Numbered from the stretch's first letter, positions 8,093 through 18,075 are shown. The stretch is 64,000 nucleotides of DNA from Clostridium_AW sp040797845 (GCA_040797845.1 JBFNFA010000005.1:124001-188000), one strand, 5' to 3'. Notes: generated from the letters alone by a model not told the origin. Translations and numbers: made by a program.

Positions 8093-9862
8093 ATGAATTT
8101 TAATTTATGTTCAATTCAGGATATCGTTCAGGAATATGCAGAGGTAATAGCCCAGGTGTCTGGCGTGGATGTAGAGGTAGTGGATGAAAAATTATACCGT
8201 GTGGCTGGTACAGGTCTTTATGCCGGGGGTGTAAATCAGGACATGTCCTTTGAAGGCTATGTTTATAAGCATATTTTAGATACCGGAGAAACAAGGGTTA
8301 TTTATAATCCTGGAGAGGATATTTTGTGTCTTAACTGCCCGAACTGCAGCAATTGTAAGGAAACTATAGAAATTTCTATGCCAATTAAAATTGATGAGGA
8401 AATTATAGGAATTATAGGACTGGTGGGAAGTACCACGGATCAAAGGGATTTAATTTTACAAAATGAAAAGCTTTACCTTGAGTTTATTAATCAGATAGCA
8501 TATTTTATTGCGGCTAAGGCTTCAGAGCAGAAGGAAAAAGAAAATAACCTAGCTGTAATAGCTACCTTAAATAGTGTAATTGATTATACGGAGCAGGGTG
8601 TATTGATAATCGGAAAAGGTAATATCATAACAAGAAATAATGAAAGCGCCGAGAAGCAGTTGGGAATATCCTTATTGAAAGGCAAGACTGTGGAAATCAT
8701 TTATACCGGTGATGAGTTGAACAACACTTCTGAATACAAGATAATAATAGACAATAAAGAGTTATTTATTATGGGAAAGGTGTATCCTCTGGGGGTAAGA
8801 GATGACCAGTATATCAGTCTACTTATATTTAAGAATATTAAAACTGTACATTCTGATTTGTACGAAATGACGGCTACACTTAAAACTGTAGATGCGAGAA
8901 ATATTATTGGCAGCAGTGAGGCTACAAAAAGATTAAAAAGTGATATAAGTAAGGTGGCCGGCTCAAATTCAACGGTGTTGATTACAGGAGAAAGCGGAAC
9001 TGGTAAAGAAATGGTGGCCACGGCCGTATGGAAAGAAAGCGACAGAAGGACTCAGAAATTTGTGGCTGTTAACTGTGCGGCCATCCCAGAATCATTACTA
9101 GAAAGTGAGCTTTTCGGATATGTTAAGGGAGCCTTTAGTGGAGCGGATCCAAAGGGAAGAATAGGAAAGTTTGAGCTTGCCAATCAGGGGATAATATTTT
9201 TAGATGAAATAGGAGATATGCCTATATACCTTCAAGCCAAGCTGTTAAGAGTACTGCAAGAAAGGACAATTACCCGTATTGGCTCTAATCAGGTGATACC
9301 TATAGATGTTAGGGTTATAGCAGCTACTAATAAGGATCTTAAAGATATGATAGAGAGAAAAAAGTTTAGAGAAGATTTGTATTATAGACTAAATGTTATA
9401 CCTCTAAGTATTAAGCCTCTAAGAGAAAGAAGAGAGGATATTGAAGAGCTTACGAATTATTTTATCAAAAGATATAGCCGTCTTCTTAATAAGTCCTACA
9501 GCTATATTGAAAGAGATACCATGGAGCTATTAAAGAACCATATGTGGAGAGGAAACGTAAGAGAGCTTGAGAACACCGTAGAATTTATGGTTAATATGAT
9601 GGAATATGATGGAGTATTAAATGATAAAACCCTTCCGGTGGATTTTTTGGAGGATGCTTCTACAGAGCTTGTTTCCACAAAGGGTGCAATTAGTAATGAC
9701 CCTAATACAATAACACCTATTAGAGAACTAGAACTTAGAGAAATACAGAAGGCTCTAAAGATTTTTGGGGATACAACAGAAGGAAAAAGAAAGGCAGCAG
9801 CTAGTCTAGGCATTGGATTGACCACCTTTTATAGAAGGTTAGAGGAATTGTCAAATAAATAA
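8093..9862 (+). CDS. Sigma-54-dependent activator with N-terminal four-cysteine sensor
   Basis: Domains in order: an N-terminal sensor (1-150) with C79-x2-C82-x2-C85-x2-C88, a PAS-like region (about 155-250), the AAA+ domain with Walker A GESGTGKE (299-306), sigma-54 contact loop GAFSGA (346-351; Ser instead of the usual Thr) and Walker B IIFLDEIGD (367-375), and a Fis-type helix-turn-helix at the C-terminus. The cysteine cluster could bind Fe-S or zinc. The gene lies directly upstream of the diaminopropionate operon, whose first gene has a -24/-12 promoter, so it is very probably that operon's activator. Confidence 0.9.
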   Translation: MNFNLCSIQDIVQEYAEVIAQVSGVDVEVVDEKLYRVAGTGLYAGGVNQDMSFEGYVYKHILDTGETRVIYNPGEDILCLNCPNCSNCKETIEISMPIKIDEEIIGIIGLVGSTTDQRDLILQNEKLYLEFINQIAYFIAAKASEQKEKENNLAVIATLNSVIDYTEQGVLIIGKGNIITRNNESAEKQLGISLLKGKTVEIIYTGDELNNTSEYKIIIDNKELFIMGKVYPLGVRDDQYISLLIFKNIKTVHSDLYEMTATLKTVDARNIIGSSEATKRLKSDISKVAGSNSTVLITGESGTGKEMVATAVWKESDRRTQKFVAVNCAAIPESLLESELFGYVKGAFSGADPKGRIGKFELANQGIIFLDEIGDMPIYLQAKLLRVLQERTITRIGSNQVIPIDVRVIAATNKDLKDMIERKKFREDLYYRLNVIPLSIKPLRERREDIEELTNYFIKRYSRLLNKSYSYIERDTMELLKNHMWRGNVRELENTVEFMVNMMEYDGVLNDKTLPVDFLEDASTELVSTKGAISNDPNTITPIRELELREIQKALKIFGDTTEGKRKAAASLGIGLTTFYRRLEELSNK

Positions 9863-9936
9863 AACAATTCTTAAATAAAATAATTTTCAAAATGAAAATT
9901 CAATTTTAAAAATGAAAAAAATTAAAGTATTAACTT

Positions 9937-9974
9937 AGACGTTTATTAGCTGGTCTTATAAACGTCTTTTTTTA
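9937..9974 (+). terminator. Terminator after the sigma-54 activator
   Basis: AGACGTTTAT pairs with ATAAACGTCT across an 11-base loop, followed by a T run. Confidence 0.85.
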
Positions 9975-9997
9975 TTTATCAGGATACAGCCCTTGAA

Positions 9998-10024
9998 ACA
10001 TGCACCTTTTGAAGGTAATCATGT
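9998..10024. promoter_or_regulatory. Candidate activator-binding inverted repeat (UAS)
   Basis: ACATG-c-ACCTT-ttg-AAGGT-aat-CATGT is an inverted repeat centred about 50 bp upstream of the -24 element. It is the natural candidate for the enhancer site of the sigma-54 activator encoded just upstream. The asymmetric spacers make this an inference. Confidence 0.5.
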
Positions 10025-10058
10025 AAATGTTATCAATAAAATAGGAATTTTTAAAATG

Positions 10059-10076
10059 TTGGCATCATAATTGCTT
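10059..10076 (+). promoter_or_regulatory. Sigma-54 (-24/-12) promoter
   Basis: TTGGCATCATAATTGCTT has the invariant GG (10061-10062) and GC (10073-10074) separated by exactly ten bases, matching TGGCAY-N5-TTGCW closely. It lies about 95 bp before the start of the diaminopropionate ammonia-lyase gene. Confidence 0.88.
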
Positions 10077-10171
10077 ATATTAATATTGTCATCATAATTA
10101 CTGAATATTAAATTAACAGTAAATAAAAAAACTATTATATAGTGACAAAATCATATAAGGAGGATGTAAGG

Positions 10172-11392
10172 ATGAGAGAAACCTTTAAGATAGTACAAGC
10201 TGAACGCAAAAAAGGACAGAAGTATCCTTTAGGTTTTCTAAGCATTGATACAGCTAAGGAGGTGAAAAGCTTCCACGAAAGCTTTCCAGTTTATACTGAA
10301 ACACCCCTAAGAGATATGAAGAATCTAGCTAAAGAATTAGGTTTGGGAGCCATATATGTAAAAGATGAATCCTATAGATTTGGATTAAATGCTTTTAAGG
10401 TGCTAGGGGGAAGTTTTGCTATAGGAAATCATTTAGCTAAGAGACTTAACAGAAGCATATCAGAAATGCCACATGAGAAATTAATCTCTGAAGAAGTTAG
10501 AAAAGAACTTGGCGACATGGTTTTTGTTACAGCTACTGACGGGAATCATGGAAGAGGAGTAGCATGGACAGCAAATCAGCTAAAACAGCACTCAGTGGTA
10601 TATATGCCAAAGGGCAGTGCTAAAGAAAGATTAGACAATATTATTGCAGAAGGAGCAGAGGCTTCAATAATCGATGGAAACTATGATGAAGCAGTACGTT
10701 TAGCAAATAAAATGGCTGAAGAAAAGGGCTGGGTAATGGTTCAGGATACAGCTTGGGAAGGCTATGAAGATATCCCTACATGGATTATTCAAGGATATAG
10801 CACCATGGGCTATGAGGCTTATGAACAGCTAAAGAGCTTTGGAGTGGAGAAGCCAACACATATTTTCCTTCAAGCAGGAGTAGGTTCCATGGCAGCTTCC
10901 ATTACAGGTTTATTCTCAGCTATTTATGGTGAGGACAGACCGATTATAACTATAGTAGAACCTAATAAAGCGGATTGTATTTATAGAACAGCAGAGGCTA
11001 ATGATGGAGAGCTACATTTTGTAACAGATGATATGGATACTATTATGGCAGGTCTTGCTTGTGGTGAACCATGTACAGTAGCTTGGAATATTCTTAAGGA
11101 CTATGCAGATAACTTTATATCTTGCCCAGACTATACAGCGGCAGAAGGTATGAGAATTTTAGGAAATCCGCCTAAAGGTGATGAGAGGGTTATTTCCGGT
11201 GAAAGTGGAGCAGCTACTTTAGGTTGTGTTGCTGAAATAATGACTAACAATAATCTGGCTTGGGTTAAAGAAAAGCTTAAATTAGATGAAAACTCAAGGG
11301 TGCTATTCTTTAGTACAGAAGGTGATACAGACAAAGAAAACTATAGAGATGTTGTTTGGAATGGAAAGTATCCAAGCTATGAGAAAAGATAA
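10172..11392 (+). CDS. dpaL: Diaminopropionate ammonia-lyase
   Basis: A PLP-dependent fold-type II enzyme that converts 2,3-diaminopropionate to pyruvate and two ammonia molecules. The PLP lysine is K76 in FGLNAFKVLGG; TATDGNHGRGVAW is the conserved Asn-His loop, and ESGAATLG lies near the C-terminus. The length of 406 aa is typical for the family (YgeX/DpaL). I choose ATG 10172 because AAGGAGG sits 8 bases before it; the GTG at 10142 lacks a site. It heads an operon with a YgeY-like hydrolase, a symporter and an amidohydrolase, as in nitrogen-scavenging clusters. Confidence 0.93.
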   Translation: MRETFKIVQAERKKGQKYPLGFLSIDTAKEVKSFHESFPVYTETPLRDMKNLAKELGLGAIYVKDESYRFGLNAFKVLGGSFAIGNHLAKRLNRSISEMPHEKLISEEVRKELGDMVFVTATDGNHGRGVAWTANQLKQHSVVYMPKGSAKERLDNIIAEGAEASIIDGNYDEAVRLANKMAEEKGWVMVQDTAWEGYEDIPTWIIQGYSTMGYEAYEQLKSFGVEKPTHIFLQAGVGSMAASITGLFSAIYGEDRPIITIVEPNKADCIYRTAEANDGELHFVTDDMDTIMAGLACGEPCTVAWNILKDYADNFISCPDYTAAEGMRILGNPPKGDERVISGESGAATLGCVAEIMTNNNLAWVKEKLKLDENSRVLFFSTEGDTDKENYRDVVWNGKYPSYEKR

Positions 11393-11411
11393 ATATTAAG
11401 AGGTGATAAAA

Positions 11412-12596
11412 ATGTTAAGTAAAGAAAGAGAAGAAAAGGTTATAGAACTCTGTCAAGAACTTATAAGAGCTCAAAGCTACTCAGGTGAGGAGAATAAGGT
11501 TGCTGAGGTATTAAAAAGAAATTTTGAGGCTCTAGGCTTTGATGATGTAATAATAGATGGCTATGGAAATATTATAGGTCATATAAAAGGAAATAAGCCA
11601 GGTAAAAAAATACTTTTTGATGGTCACATAGACACAGTGCCAGTACCAAATCCAGAGAAATGGACTTACCCACCTTTCGCAGCAGAAATTCACGAGGAAA
11701 AGATTTACGGAAGAGGCTCCTCAGACATGAAGGGGGCTGTGGCTGCAATGGTTTGTGCTGCAGCAAACTTTGCAGAAGACTCTAATAGAGATTTTGCTGG
11801 AGATATTTATATAGCAGGAGTGGTTCATGAAGAATGCTTTGAAGGTGTTGCCGCAAGAGCCATAAGTGAAAGAGTAAAGCCTGACTATGTAGTTATAGGA
11901 GAAGCCTCTCAGCTTAACATTAAAATCGGACAGAGAGGAAGAGGAGAAATAATAATCGAAACCTTCGGAAAGTCATGCCATTCAGCAAATCCTGAAAAGG
12001 GTATCAATGCAGTATATAAGATGACTGAGGTAATCGAGGCTATAAAAACCTTAAAACCAAAACATCATGAGGTTTTAGGTGACGGTATTTTAGAACTTAC
12101 AGATATTAAGTCAAGTCCTTATCCAGGAGCTTCAGTAGTACCTGACTATTGCAGAGCTACTTATGATAGAAGACTTTTAGTAGGAGAAACCAAAGAAAGC
12201 GTATTGGCACCTATAACAGAGCTGCTTGAAGAGATGATGAAAAAGGATCCTCAGCTTAAGGTTAAGGCTTCCTATTCTGTAGGAAAGGAAATGTGCTATA
12301 CAGGCAATGAAATTCAGGGAGAGAGATTCTTCCCAGGCTGGCTCTATGGTGAGAAGGAAGAGTTTGTTCAAGCTGTTTATCAGGAAATGAAAGCTATGGG
12401 CTTTAATCCTTCCATTACTCAATATAATTTCTGCACTAATGGCAGTCACTATGCAGGGGAGGCTAACATTAAGACTCTTGGTATGGGACCTTCAAAAGAA
12501 AATCTTGCACATACATTAAACGAGTACATTGAAATTGAACAGTTAACTTCAGTAACCCAGTGCTACTTTGGGGTTATGAAGGCGTTACTTAAATAA
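11412..12596 (+). CDS. ygeY: YgeY-family M20 metallohydrolase
   Basis: An M20 peptidase/deacetylase: FDGHIDTVPVP carries the first metal-binding His and Asp, GRGSSDMKGA the bridging Asp, HEECFEG the catalytic Glu pair, and NFCTNGSHYAG a late conserved block. The YgeY subfamily usually sits beside diaminopropionate ammonia-lyase, as here (19 bp after its stop), and is often labelled selenium-metabolism-linked from context only. ATG 11412 follows AGAGGTG. A role in releasing the amino-acid substrate from a conjugate is an inference. Confidence 0.88.
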   Translation: MLSKEREEKVIELCQELIRAQSYSGEENKVAEVLKRNFEALGFDDVIIDGYGNIIGHIKGNKPGKKILFDGHIDTVPVPNPEKWTYPPFAAEIHEEKIYGRGSSDMKGAVAAMVCAAANFAEDSNRDFAGDIYIAGVVHEECFEGVAARAISERVKPDYVVIGEASQLNIKIGQRGRGEIIIETFGKSCHSANPEKGINAVYKMTEVIEAIKTLKPKHHEVLGDGILELTDIKSSPYPGASVVPDYCRATYDRRLLVGETKESVLAPITELLEEMMKKDPQLKVKASYSVGKEMCYTGNEIQGERFFPGWLYGEKEEFVQAVYQEMKAMGFNPSITQYNFCTNGSHYAGEANIKTLGMGPSKENLAHTLNEYIEIEQLTSVTQCYFGVMKALLK

Positions 12597-12629
12597 ATTT
12601 AATAAAATTAATAAATAGGAGGAGTTAAT

Positions 12630-14105
12630 ATGAACAGTACACAGATTACAGCATTCGTAATAATTTTGTTATACATGGCGGCAACGGTTGCCATTGGTCT
12701 TATTGTATCAAATAGTAAAAAGAAAAAGACAGAAAATCAGAGTAACGATGATTTCCTTATGGCAGGTAAATCTTTAGGTCCTGTAGTTCTTGCGGGTACA
12801 CTCTTTGCAGCTAACACAGGAGGTGCTAGTACCACGGGTCTTGCAACTAATGTTTATATGTATGGATTATCAGCAAGCTGGTATGTTATTGCAGCGGGTA
12901 TAGGTTTCGTTTTGGTTTCCTTTATCGCTCCTTATTTCAGAAAAACACAGGCTAATACTGTTCCTGAGATAATCAATAAAAGATATGGCAAGCCATCACA
13001 TATTTTTACAGCAATTACCTCTATTGCTGCTCTGTTTATGGCTACAGGTGCACAGATAATAGCTACTGCTTCAATAATTAATGTTGTTACCGGAGTTGAA
13101 TTTAAGACAGCAGCTATAATTACTACAGCGGTTGTTATCCTCTACACCATGGTAGGAGGCTTTACTTCTGTTACAGCAACAAACGTAATGCACGTTTTAT
13201 TTATAACCCTTGGAATGACCATCGCTATGCTTATAATTGTTAACAACAGCGCCGTTGGCGGTTTCTCAACACTATTTGAAAAAGCAAAGACAGTTACCGG
13301 TAGCTCAGGTGAGAATCTAGATCTTTTAAGCATGACTAAAGTAGGATTTCCAACTATAATCGGTTATATTGCTATGTACTTCATGACCTTCCCAACAGGA
13401 CAGGAAATAGTGCAAACCTACTGTTCTGCAAAAGACGGAAAGTCCGCTAAGTTAGGCTCCCTTATAGCAGGTGTTTTATCAGCTGTTTATGCTATCGTTC
13501 CTGCTATCATAGGTCTAGTAGCTTATGTATGCATTGATGGCTTTGCAGCAGGCGGTGCTCAGAAAAATGCTTTAGCAGAAGCAACACTGACCTTTGCTCC
13601 CTCTGTGATTGCAGGTATAGTACTTGCAGCTATCGTAGCAGCAACCATGAGCAGTGCTTCCGGTAATATGATCGGTACTGCTACAATGTTTACCAATGAT
13701 ATTTTTACACCTTATATAAATAAAGGTGTTAAGGATGACAATAAAGAGGTTTGGATTTCCCGTGTAACAATGGTAGTAGTTGGTCTTGTGGGGCTAGGAG
13801 TTGCTTTAACAGCTTCAAACATCATTAACGTTATGATGGGAGCCTTTGCACTAAGAAGTGCAGGACCTTTCGCAGCCTTTATCTGCGGTATCTTCTATAA
13901 AAATGTTACACAGAGGGCAGGTTTCATATCAATTGTAACTGGTACTGTTGTAGCTGCTATATGGATTTATGGCTTTAATACACCTTGGGGTCTTAATGCA
14001 ATGGTTCCTGGCGGTATCGTAGCCTTTATAGTAATATTCCTAGTATCAGCAATAGATAGAAAAATGGGTATTCAGCCTGCAAAGGAACTAGATCTTGATA
14101 ACTAG
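12630..14105 (+). CDS. Sodium:solute symporter family transporter
   Basis: 491 aa with about 13 hydrophobic segments and the SSS-family signature region (GTLFAANTGGASTTG in helix 2; ATMSSASGNMIGTATM in the later conserved helix). Strong AGGAGG site. Its place between YgeY and an amidohydrolase suggests uptake of the substrate that the operon degrades, probably an amino acid or an N-acyl or dipeptide-like derivative. The substrate cannot be read from the sequence. Confidence 0.85.
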   Translation: MNSTQITAFVIILLYMAATVAIGLIVSNSKKKKTENQSNDDFLMAGKSLGPVVLAGTLFAANTGGASTTGLATNVYMYGLSASWYVIAAGIGFVLVSFIAPYFRKTQANTVPEIINKRYGKPSHIFTAITSIAALFMATGAQIIATASIINVVTGVEFKTAAIITTAVVILYTMVGGFTSVTATNVMHVLFITLGMTIAMLIIVNNSAVGGFSTLFEKAKTVTGSSGENLDLLSMTKVGFPTIIGYIAMYFMTFPTGQEIVQTYCSAKDGKSAKLGSLIAGVLSAVYAIVPAIIGLVAYVCIDGFAAGGAQKNALAEATLTFAPSVIAGIVLAAIVAATMSSASGNMIGTATMFTNDIFTPYINKGVKDDNKEVWISRVTMVVVGLVGLGVALTASNIINVMMGAFALRSAGPFAAFICGIFYKNVTQRAGFISIVTGTVVAAIWIYGFNTPWGLNAMVPGGIVAFIVIFLVSAIDRKMGIQPAKELDLDN

Positions 14106-14211
14106 ATCTTAAATAGGATTTAAGAGATATATTGAAATGTCATAAACATTAGAAGAAAAATAATATTAAATATATTTTTATAAGAACAATTTTCAGAAAG
14201 GGGTTAATATT

Positions 14212-15804
14212 ATGGCTAAATTATTAATTAAGAATGGTACAATAATTGATGGAACAGGAAAAGAAAGATTTAAAGCGGATATAGCGATTGAGAAGGATAC
14301 AATAGTTAAAATAGGTGAAATATGTGATACGGGTTTTGATAAAGTTATCGATGCAGCTGGTAAAGTAGTATCACCAGGATTTATAGATACTCACAGTCAC
14401 TCAAGTATGCTTTTATTTAAAGATGCTTTTTTAACACCTAAGATTCGTCAAGGTATTACTACAGAATTAGTAGCTCAAGATGGTATGGGACCAGCTCCAG
14501 TTAATGAAGAAACTCTATCACCTTGGATTAAAGCTATGAAAGGTCTAGAAGGAGAATATCCAGTAGATTGGACTTGGAGAAGTGTAGCAGATTATCTAGA
14601 ATTAATCGAAACTTTAGATTTAGGTCCAAACATTGCATATCTTGCACCACATGGGAATGTAAGAATGGTATCCATGGGACTAGACAACAGAAAGCCAACT
14701 AAAGAAGAAATGAAATTAATGCAAGAGAATCTTGCTAAAGCGATAGATGAAGGTGCATTTGGTATGTCAACAGGTATGATTTATCCGCCATGTTGCTATG
14801 CTGACATCGATGAATTTATAGAATTAGGAAAGGTTTTACATGAAAAAGGTGTAGTATTTGTAACTCACCAGAGAAGTGAAGCTGATTCAATCCTAGATTC
14901 AATGGAAGAAATATTGACAATAGGAAAAGAAAGTGGATGTAAGGTGCATTTCTCACACTTTAAAGTTTGTGGTAAAAACAATTGGGATAAATTCCCTAAA
15001 GTTTTAGCTAGACTTGACGAAGCTAAAAGGGAGGGAATGATAGTATCCTTTGACCAATATCCATATGTGGCAGGAAGTACAATGATGAGCGTTATACTTC
15101 CACCTTGGGTACATGATGGAGGTACAGATAAATTAATTGAAAGATTAAAAGACCAAAAATTAAGAGAAAAGATGATAGAAGATATTGAAAATGGTATTCC
15201 AGGATGGGACAACTTTGTTGACTTCGCAGGCTTAGAGGGAATCTTTGTTACATTCGTTGGCTCAGAAAAGAATGCAGCTGTAGTAGGTAAAAATCTTATT
15301 GAAGTTGGAGAAATCAAAGGCAAAGATCCATTAAATGCAATATTCGATGTAATCATGGAAGAAGAAAATATAGTAGGCTTAGTAGACTTCTATGGTACAG
15401 AAGAACATGTAAAATTAATAATGAGCCGCCCAGAACAAAATGTTTGTACAGACGGAATTATGGGAGGAAAGCCTCACCCAAGACTACATGGTGCATTCCC
15501 AAGAGTACTAGCTAAATATGTAAGAGAAGAAAAGGCATTCACATTAGAAACAGCAATTCACAAAATGACAGGAAAATCTGCTGATGTACTTGGGTTAACA
15601 GACAGAGGGGTATTAAAAGAAGGACTAGCGGCTGATATAGTAATATTTGATGCAGAGAAAATACAAGATACAGCTGATTATACAGATCCAATTCAATATC
15701 CATTAGGAATTGATTATGTATTAGTAAATGGTAAGATTTTAATCAATGAAGGTGAACCACAACCTCAAAAAGCTGGTAAAGTTCTAAGGTTCAAAAAGAG
15801 ATAA
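14212..15804 (+). CDS. D-aminoacylase-like amidohydrolase
   Basis: An amidohydrolase-superfamily enzyme: H61-x-H63 in DTHSHSS, THQRSEAD and HFSHFK supply later metal ligands, and GIMGGKPHPRLHGAFPRVL is the conserved N-acyl-D-amino-acid deacylase block. The length of 530 aa is typical. GAAAGGGG precedes the ATG. A 106-bp gap separates it from the symporter without a clear terminator, so it is probably in the same operon. It would hydrolyse an N-acyl or cyclic derivative of a D-amino acid; the substrate is inferred only. Confidence 0.85.
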   Translation: MAKLLIKNGTIIDGTGKERFKADIAIEKDTIVKIGEICDTGFDKVIDAAGKVVSPGFIDTHSHSSMLLFKDAFLTPKIRQGITTELVAQDGMGPAPVNEETLSPWIKAMKGLEGEYPVDWTWRSVADYLELIETLDLGPNIAYLAPHGNVRMVSMGLDNRKPTKEEMKLMQENLAKAIDEGAFGMSTGMIYPPCCYADIDEFIELGKVLHEKGVVFVTHQRSEADSILDSMEEILTIGKESGCKVHFSHFKVCGKNNWDKFPKVLARLDEAKREGMIVSFDQYPYVAGSTMMSVILPPWVHDGGTDKLIERLKDQKLREKMIEDIENGIPGWDNFVDFAGLEGIFVTFVGSEKNAAVVGKNLIEVGEIKGKDPLNAIFDVIMEEENIVGLVDFYGTEEHVKLIMSRPEQNVCTDGIMGGKPHPRLHGAFPRVLAKYVREEKAFTLETAIHKMTGKSADVLGLTDRGVLKEGLAADIVIFDAEKIQDTADYTDPIQYPLGIDYVLVNGKILINEGEPQPQKAGKVLRFKKR

Positions 15805-15806
15805 TA

Positions 15807-15902
15807 AATACAATTGATATTAGTGTTTCAAAAGGAATAGTTGCATTATATGAAGTTGTTAGAGCTAAGAACATTGATGGAGAAGTAATAAGAATAAAAT
15901 AG
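15807..15902 (+). pseudogene. Possible 3' gene remnant
   Basis: A 31-codon open stretch starts right after the amidohydrolase stop in another frame (ending KNIDGEVIRIK and TAG) and is followed by a terminator. It has no start codon or ribosome binding site and reads like the tail of a lost gene. I do not recognise it. Confidence 0.25.
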
Positions 15903-15915
15903 TATAAAATTAAAC

Positions 15916-15955
15916 AACCTCCTATGATACAACATTTATCATAGGGGGTTTTTGG
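15916..15955 (+). terminator. Terminator of the diaminopropionate operon
   Basis: CCTATGATA pairs with TATCATAGG, extended by CCT/GGG pairs; a T run follows. Confidence 0.85.
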
Positions 15956-15988
15956 GGTTATGTAAAAATATTGAAAGGTTGGGATTAT

Positions 15989-18019
15989 ATGAAGAAATAT
16001 ATGTCGATTGGAACTAAGTTTATTATTGGAGTTTTAGTGGTATCTTTAGTATCCTACTCACTATGCGGCTTTTATTTAAATAATGTAATTACAAGTAGAA
16101 TAAATGAAACTACAATTCAAAATACAAACAAAATTTTAGGAGAAGTAGCTAGATATATTGAAGATTCAATTATTAACCCTATGACAGAAAATATAAAAAT
16201 GCTTGCCACAGACGAAAGAGTTCAAAACATGGATAATACAATAAACGATTATACTAAATTTGATTCTAATAATTTTACTTATAAGAATAGTGTTACAGAA
16301 AATTTTATTAGTAAGTATTTTGAAAGCGTAAAAAAATCTCATAAAGATATAGAATTTATATTCTTAGGCACTGAACATGGGGGATATATTGAGTATCCTA
16401 AGTTTGCAGCATCGGAACCGTATAATCCAAAAGATAGACCTTGGTATAAGGATTCTTTAACAAACAAGGGTAGTTCTTTAATTGGAAAGCCATATCTCAC
16501 ATCTGTATCTAAAGAAATGATTTTAAGCATTACTCAAGCAGTTGAAAAAAATGGACAACTTCAAGGGGTTGTTGGAATAGGCGTAAAACTGGAAAGTCTC
16601 CAAAAGACCATTGAAAGCATTAAAGTTGGAGAAACAGGATATCTAATGGTTTTAGATAAAAATAATACAGTTATTGCAAGTCCCAAACATGAGGATTGGG
16701 TACTAAAGACTACAGAAGAAATAGGAATAGATGAATTAAAAGCACTGGAAGATAAGGTAGGGCTTAGTACAGATTACAATGTAGATGGAATCCACCAAGT
16801 TATGAATGTGGCAATGTTACCTTCTACTGGATGGAAAGTTGTTTCCATTATGGATTATTCAGAAGTTACAAAGCAAGCCCAAGCTCTGACCAATACAATA
16901 ATATTTGCCTTTAGTATTACTTTAATTTTAGTGCTTTTTGCAATAGCATTTATATCTAAAAGATTAACCTTACCTATACATTCTTTAATTAAAACTATGA
17001 AAGAAGTGGAAGATGGAAACTTAGATGCGGTAAGTACAATTAAGTCAAATGATGAATTTAAACTTTTAAGTGATAGTTATAATGCAATGATTGGCAAGGT
17101 TAAAGGGATGATACATTCAGCGGAAAATATTATTAATGATGTTCAAACATCTGCTGACGAATTAAAACATCTTTCTGTTGCAAATACAGATACCTTTTCG
17201 GATATAACCGATTCCTTGGATCAGATAAATATGAGCATGACTAGCCAGACCTATGATTTACAAGATATCAATAAAGCTTCAGAGAGTATTTCAAAAAACT
17301 CTAGTAACCTAGTAGAGCTATTTGAAGATATGAAAATAGCTTCTAGCGATGCAATTGATGTTAGTGAAAAGGGAAAAGAAGTAATTAAAATCCTTAAAGA
17401 TAAGTCAGTAGAAACCGGAAATTTAACGGATTCTTTATCTAATAGAGTCATAAAATTGGAGGAAAATATTAAAAAGATAGGTGTTATTATTGATGCTATT
17501 ACAAATATCTCTTCTCAGACAAACTTATTAGCTTTGAATGCAGCTATTGAAGCGGCACGTGCAGGTGAGTCAGGAAAAGGGTTTGCAGTAGTTGCTGAAG
17601 AAGTAAGGAAGCTTGCAGAAGACTCTTCAACCTCTGCATCAGAAATAAATGCTATTGTAACAGAAATTCAAAAAGAATCCTTAAATGTCTTAAATGAAAT
17701 GAATAATATATCTCAATTTGTATATTCTCAAAATAACTCCGTTAATGATACTGAGAATGCCTTTACTAACATTCAAGTTGCCTTAAATGGAGTCATAGAG
17801 AAAATTTCAATTTCCTCAGCAACTTCATTAGAAATGTCCACACAAATTGATGGTACACTTAAAAATATTGATTCCTTATCTAATATATCAGCAGAAACCC
17901 TTGCATCTGTTGAAGAAATATCCTCTGCATCTAATCAACAAATAACTAGTATGGAAAATGTAGTGAATGTTTCAAATGACCTAGAAAAACATATTAATAA
18001 ATTAAGAGAACATATCTAA
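15989..18019 (+). CDS. Methyl-accepting chemotaxis protein (Cache-type sensor)
   Basis: An N-terminal membrane segment (about residues 6-28), a large extracellular dCache-like sensor (to about 290; FIFLGTEHGGYIEYP, DRPWYKD), a second membrane segment (about 300-320), HAMP, and a cytoplasmic signalling domain with the conserved hairpin tip ISSQTNLLALNAAIEAARAG. ATG 15989 follows GAAAGGTTGGG and gives a normal N-terminus. Its place after the catabolic operon suggests sensing of amino acids or peptides, but it has its own terminators on both sides. Confidence 0.92.
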   Translation: MKKYMSIGTKFIIGVLVVSLVSYSLCGFYLNNVITSRINETTIQNTNKILGEVARYIEDSIINPMTENIKMLATDERVQNMDNTINDYTKFDSNNFTYKNSVTENFISKYFESVKKSHKDIEFIFLGTEHGGYIEYPKFAASEPYNPKDRPWYKDSLTNKGSSLIGKPYLTSVSKEMILSITQAVEKNGQLQGVVGIGVKLESLQKTIESIKVGETGYLMVLDKNNTVIASPKHEDWVLKTTEEIGIDELKALEDKVGLSTDYNVDGIHQVMNVAMLPSTGWKVVSIMDYSEVTKQAQALTNTIIFAFSITLILVLFAIAFISKRLTLPIHSLIKTMKEVEDGNLDAVSTIKSNDEFKLLSDSYNAMIGKVKGMIHSAENIINDVQTSADELKHLSVANTDTFSDITDSLDQINMSMTSQTYDLQDINKASESISKNSSNLVELFEDMKIASSDAIDVSEKGKEVIKILKDKSVETGNLTDSLSNRVIKLEENIKKIGVIIDAITNISSQTNLLALNAAIEAARAGESGKGFAVVAEEVRKLAEDSSTSASEINAIVTEIQKESLNVLNEMNNISQFVYSQNNSVNDTENAFTNIQVALNGVIEKISISSATSLEMSTQIDGTLKNIDSLSNISAETLASVEEISSASNQQITSMENVVNVSNDLEKHINKLREHI

Positions 18020-18042
18020 AATATAAGAAAGTTTAAATAAAA

Positions 18043-18075
18043 AAGGACTTACCATTAAATGGTGAGTCCTTCATC
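18043..18075 (+). terminator. Terminator after chemoreceptor gene
   Basis: AAGGACTTACCAT pairs with ATGGTGAGTCCTT around a 3-base loop. Confidence 0.8.

Noticed and set aside
14865..15356. 163-aa minus-strand ORF
   Set aside because: Shadow of the D-aminoacylase-like gene.
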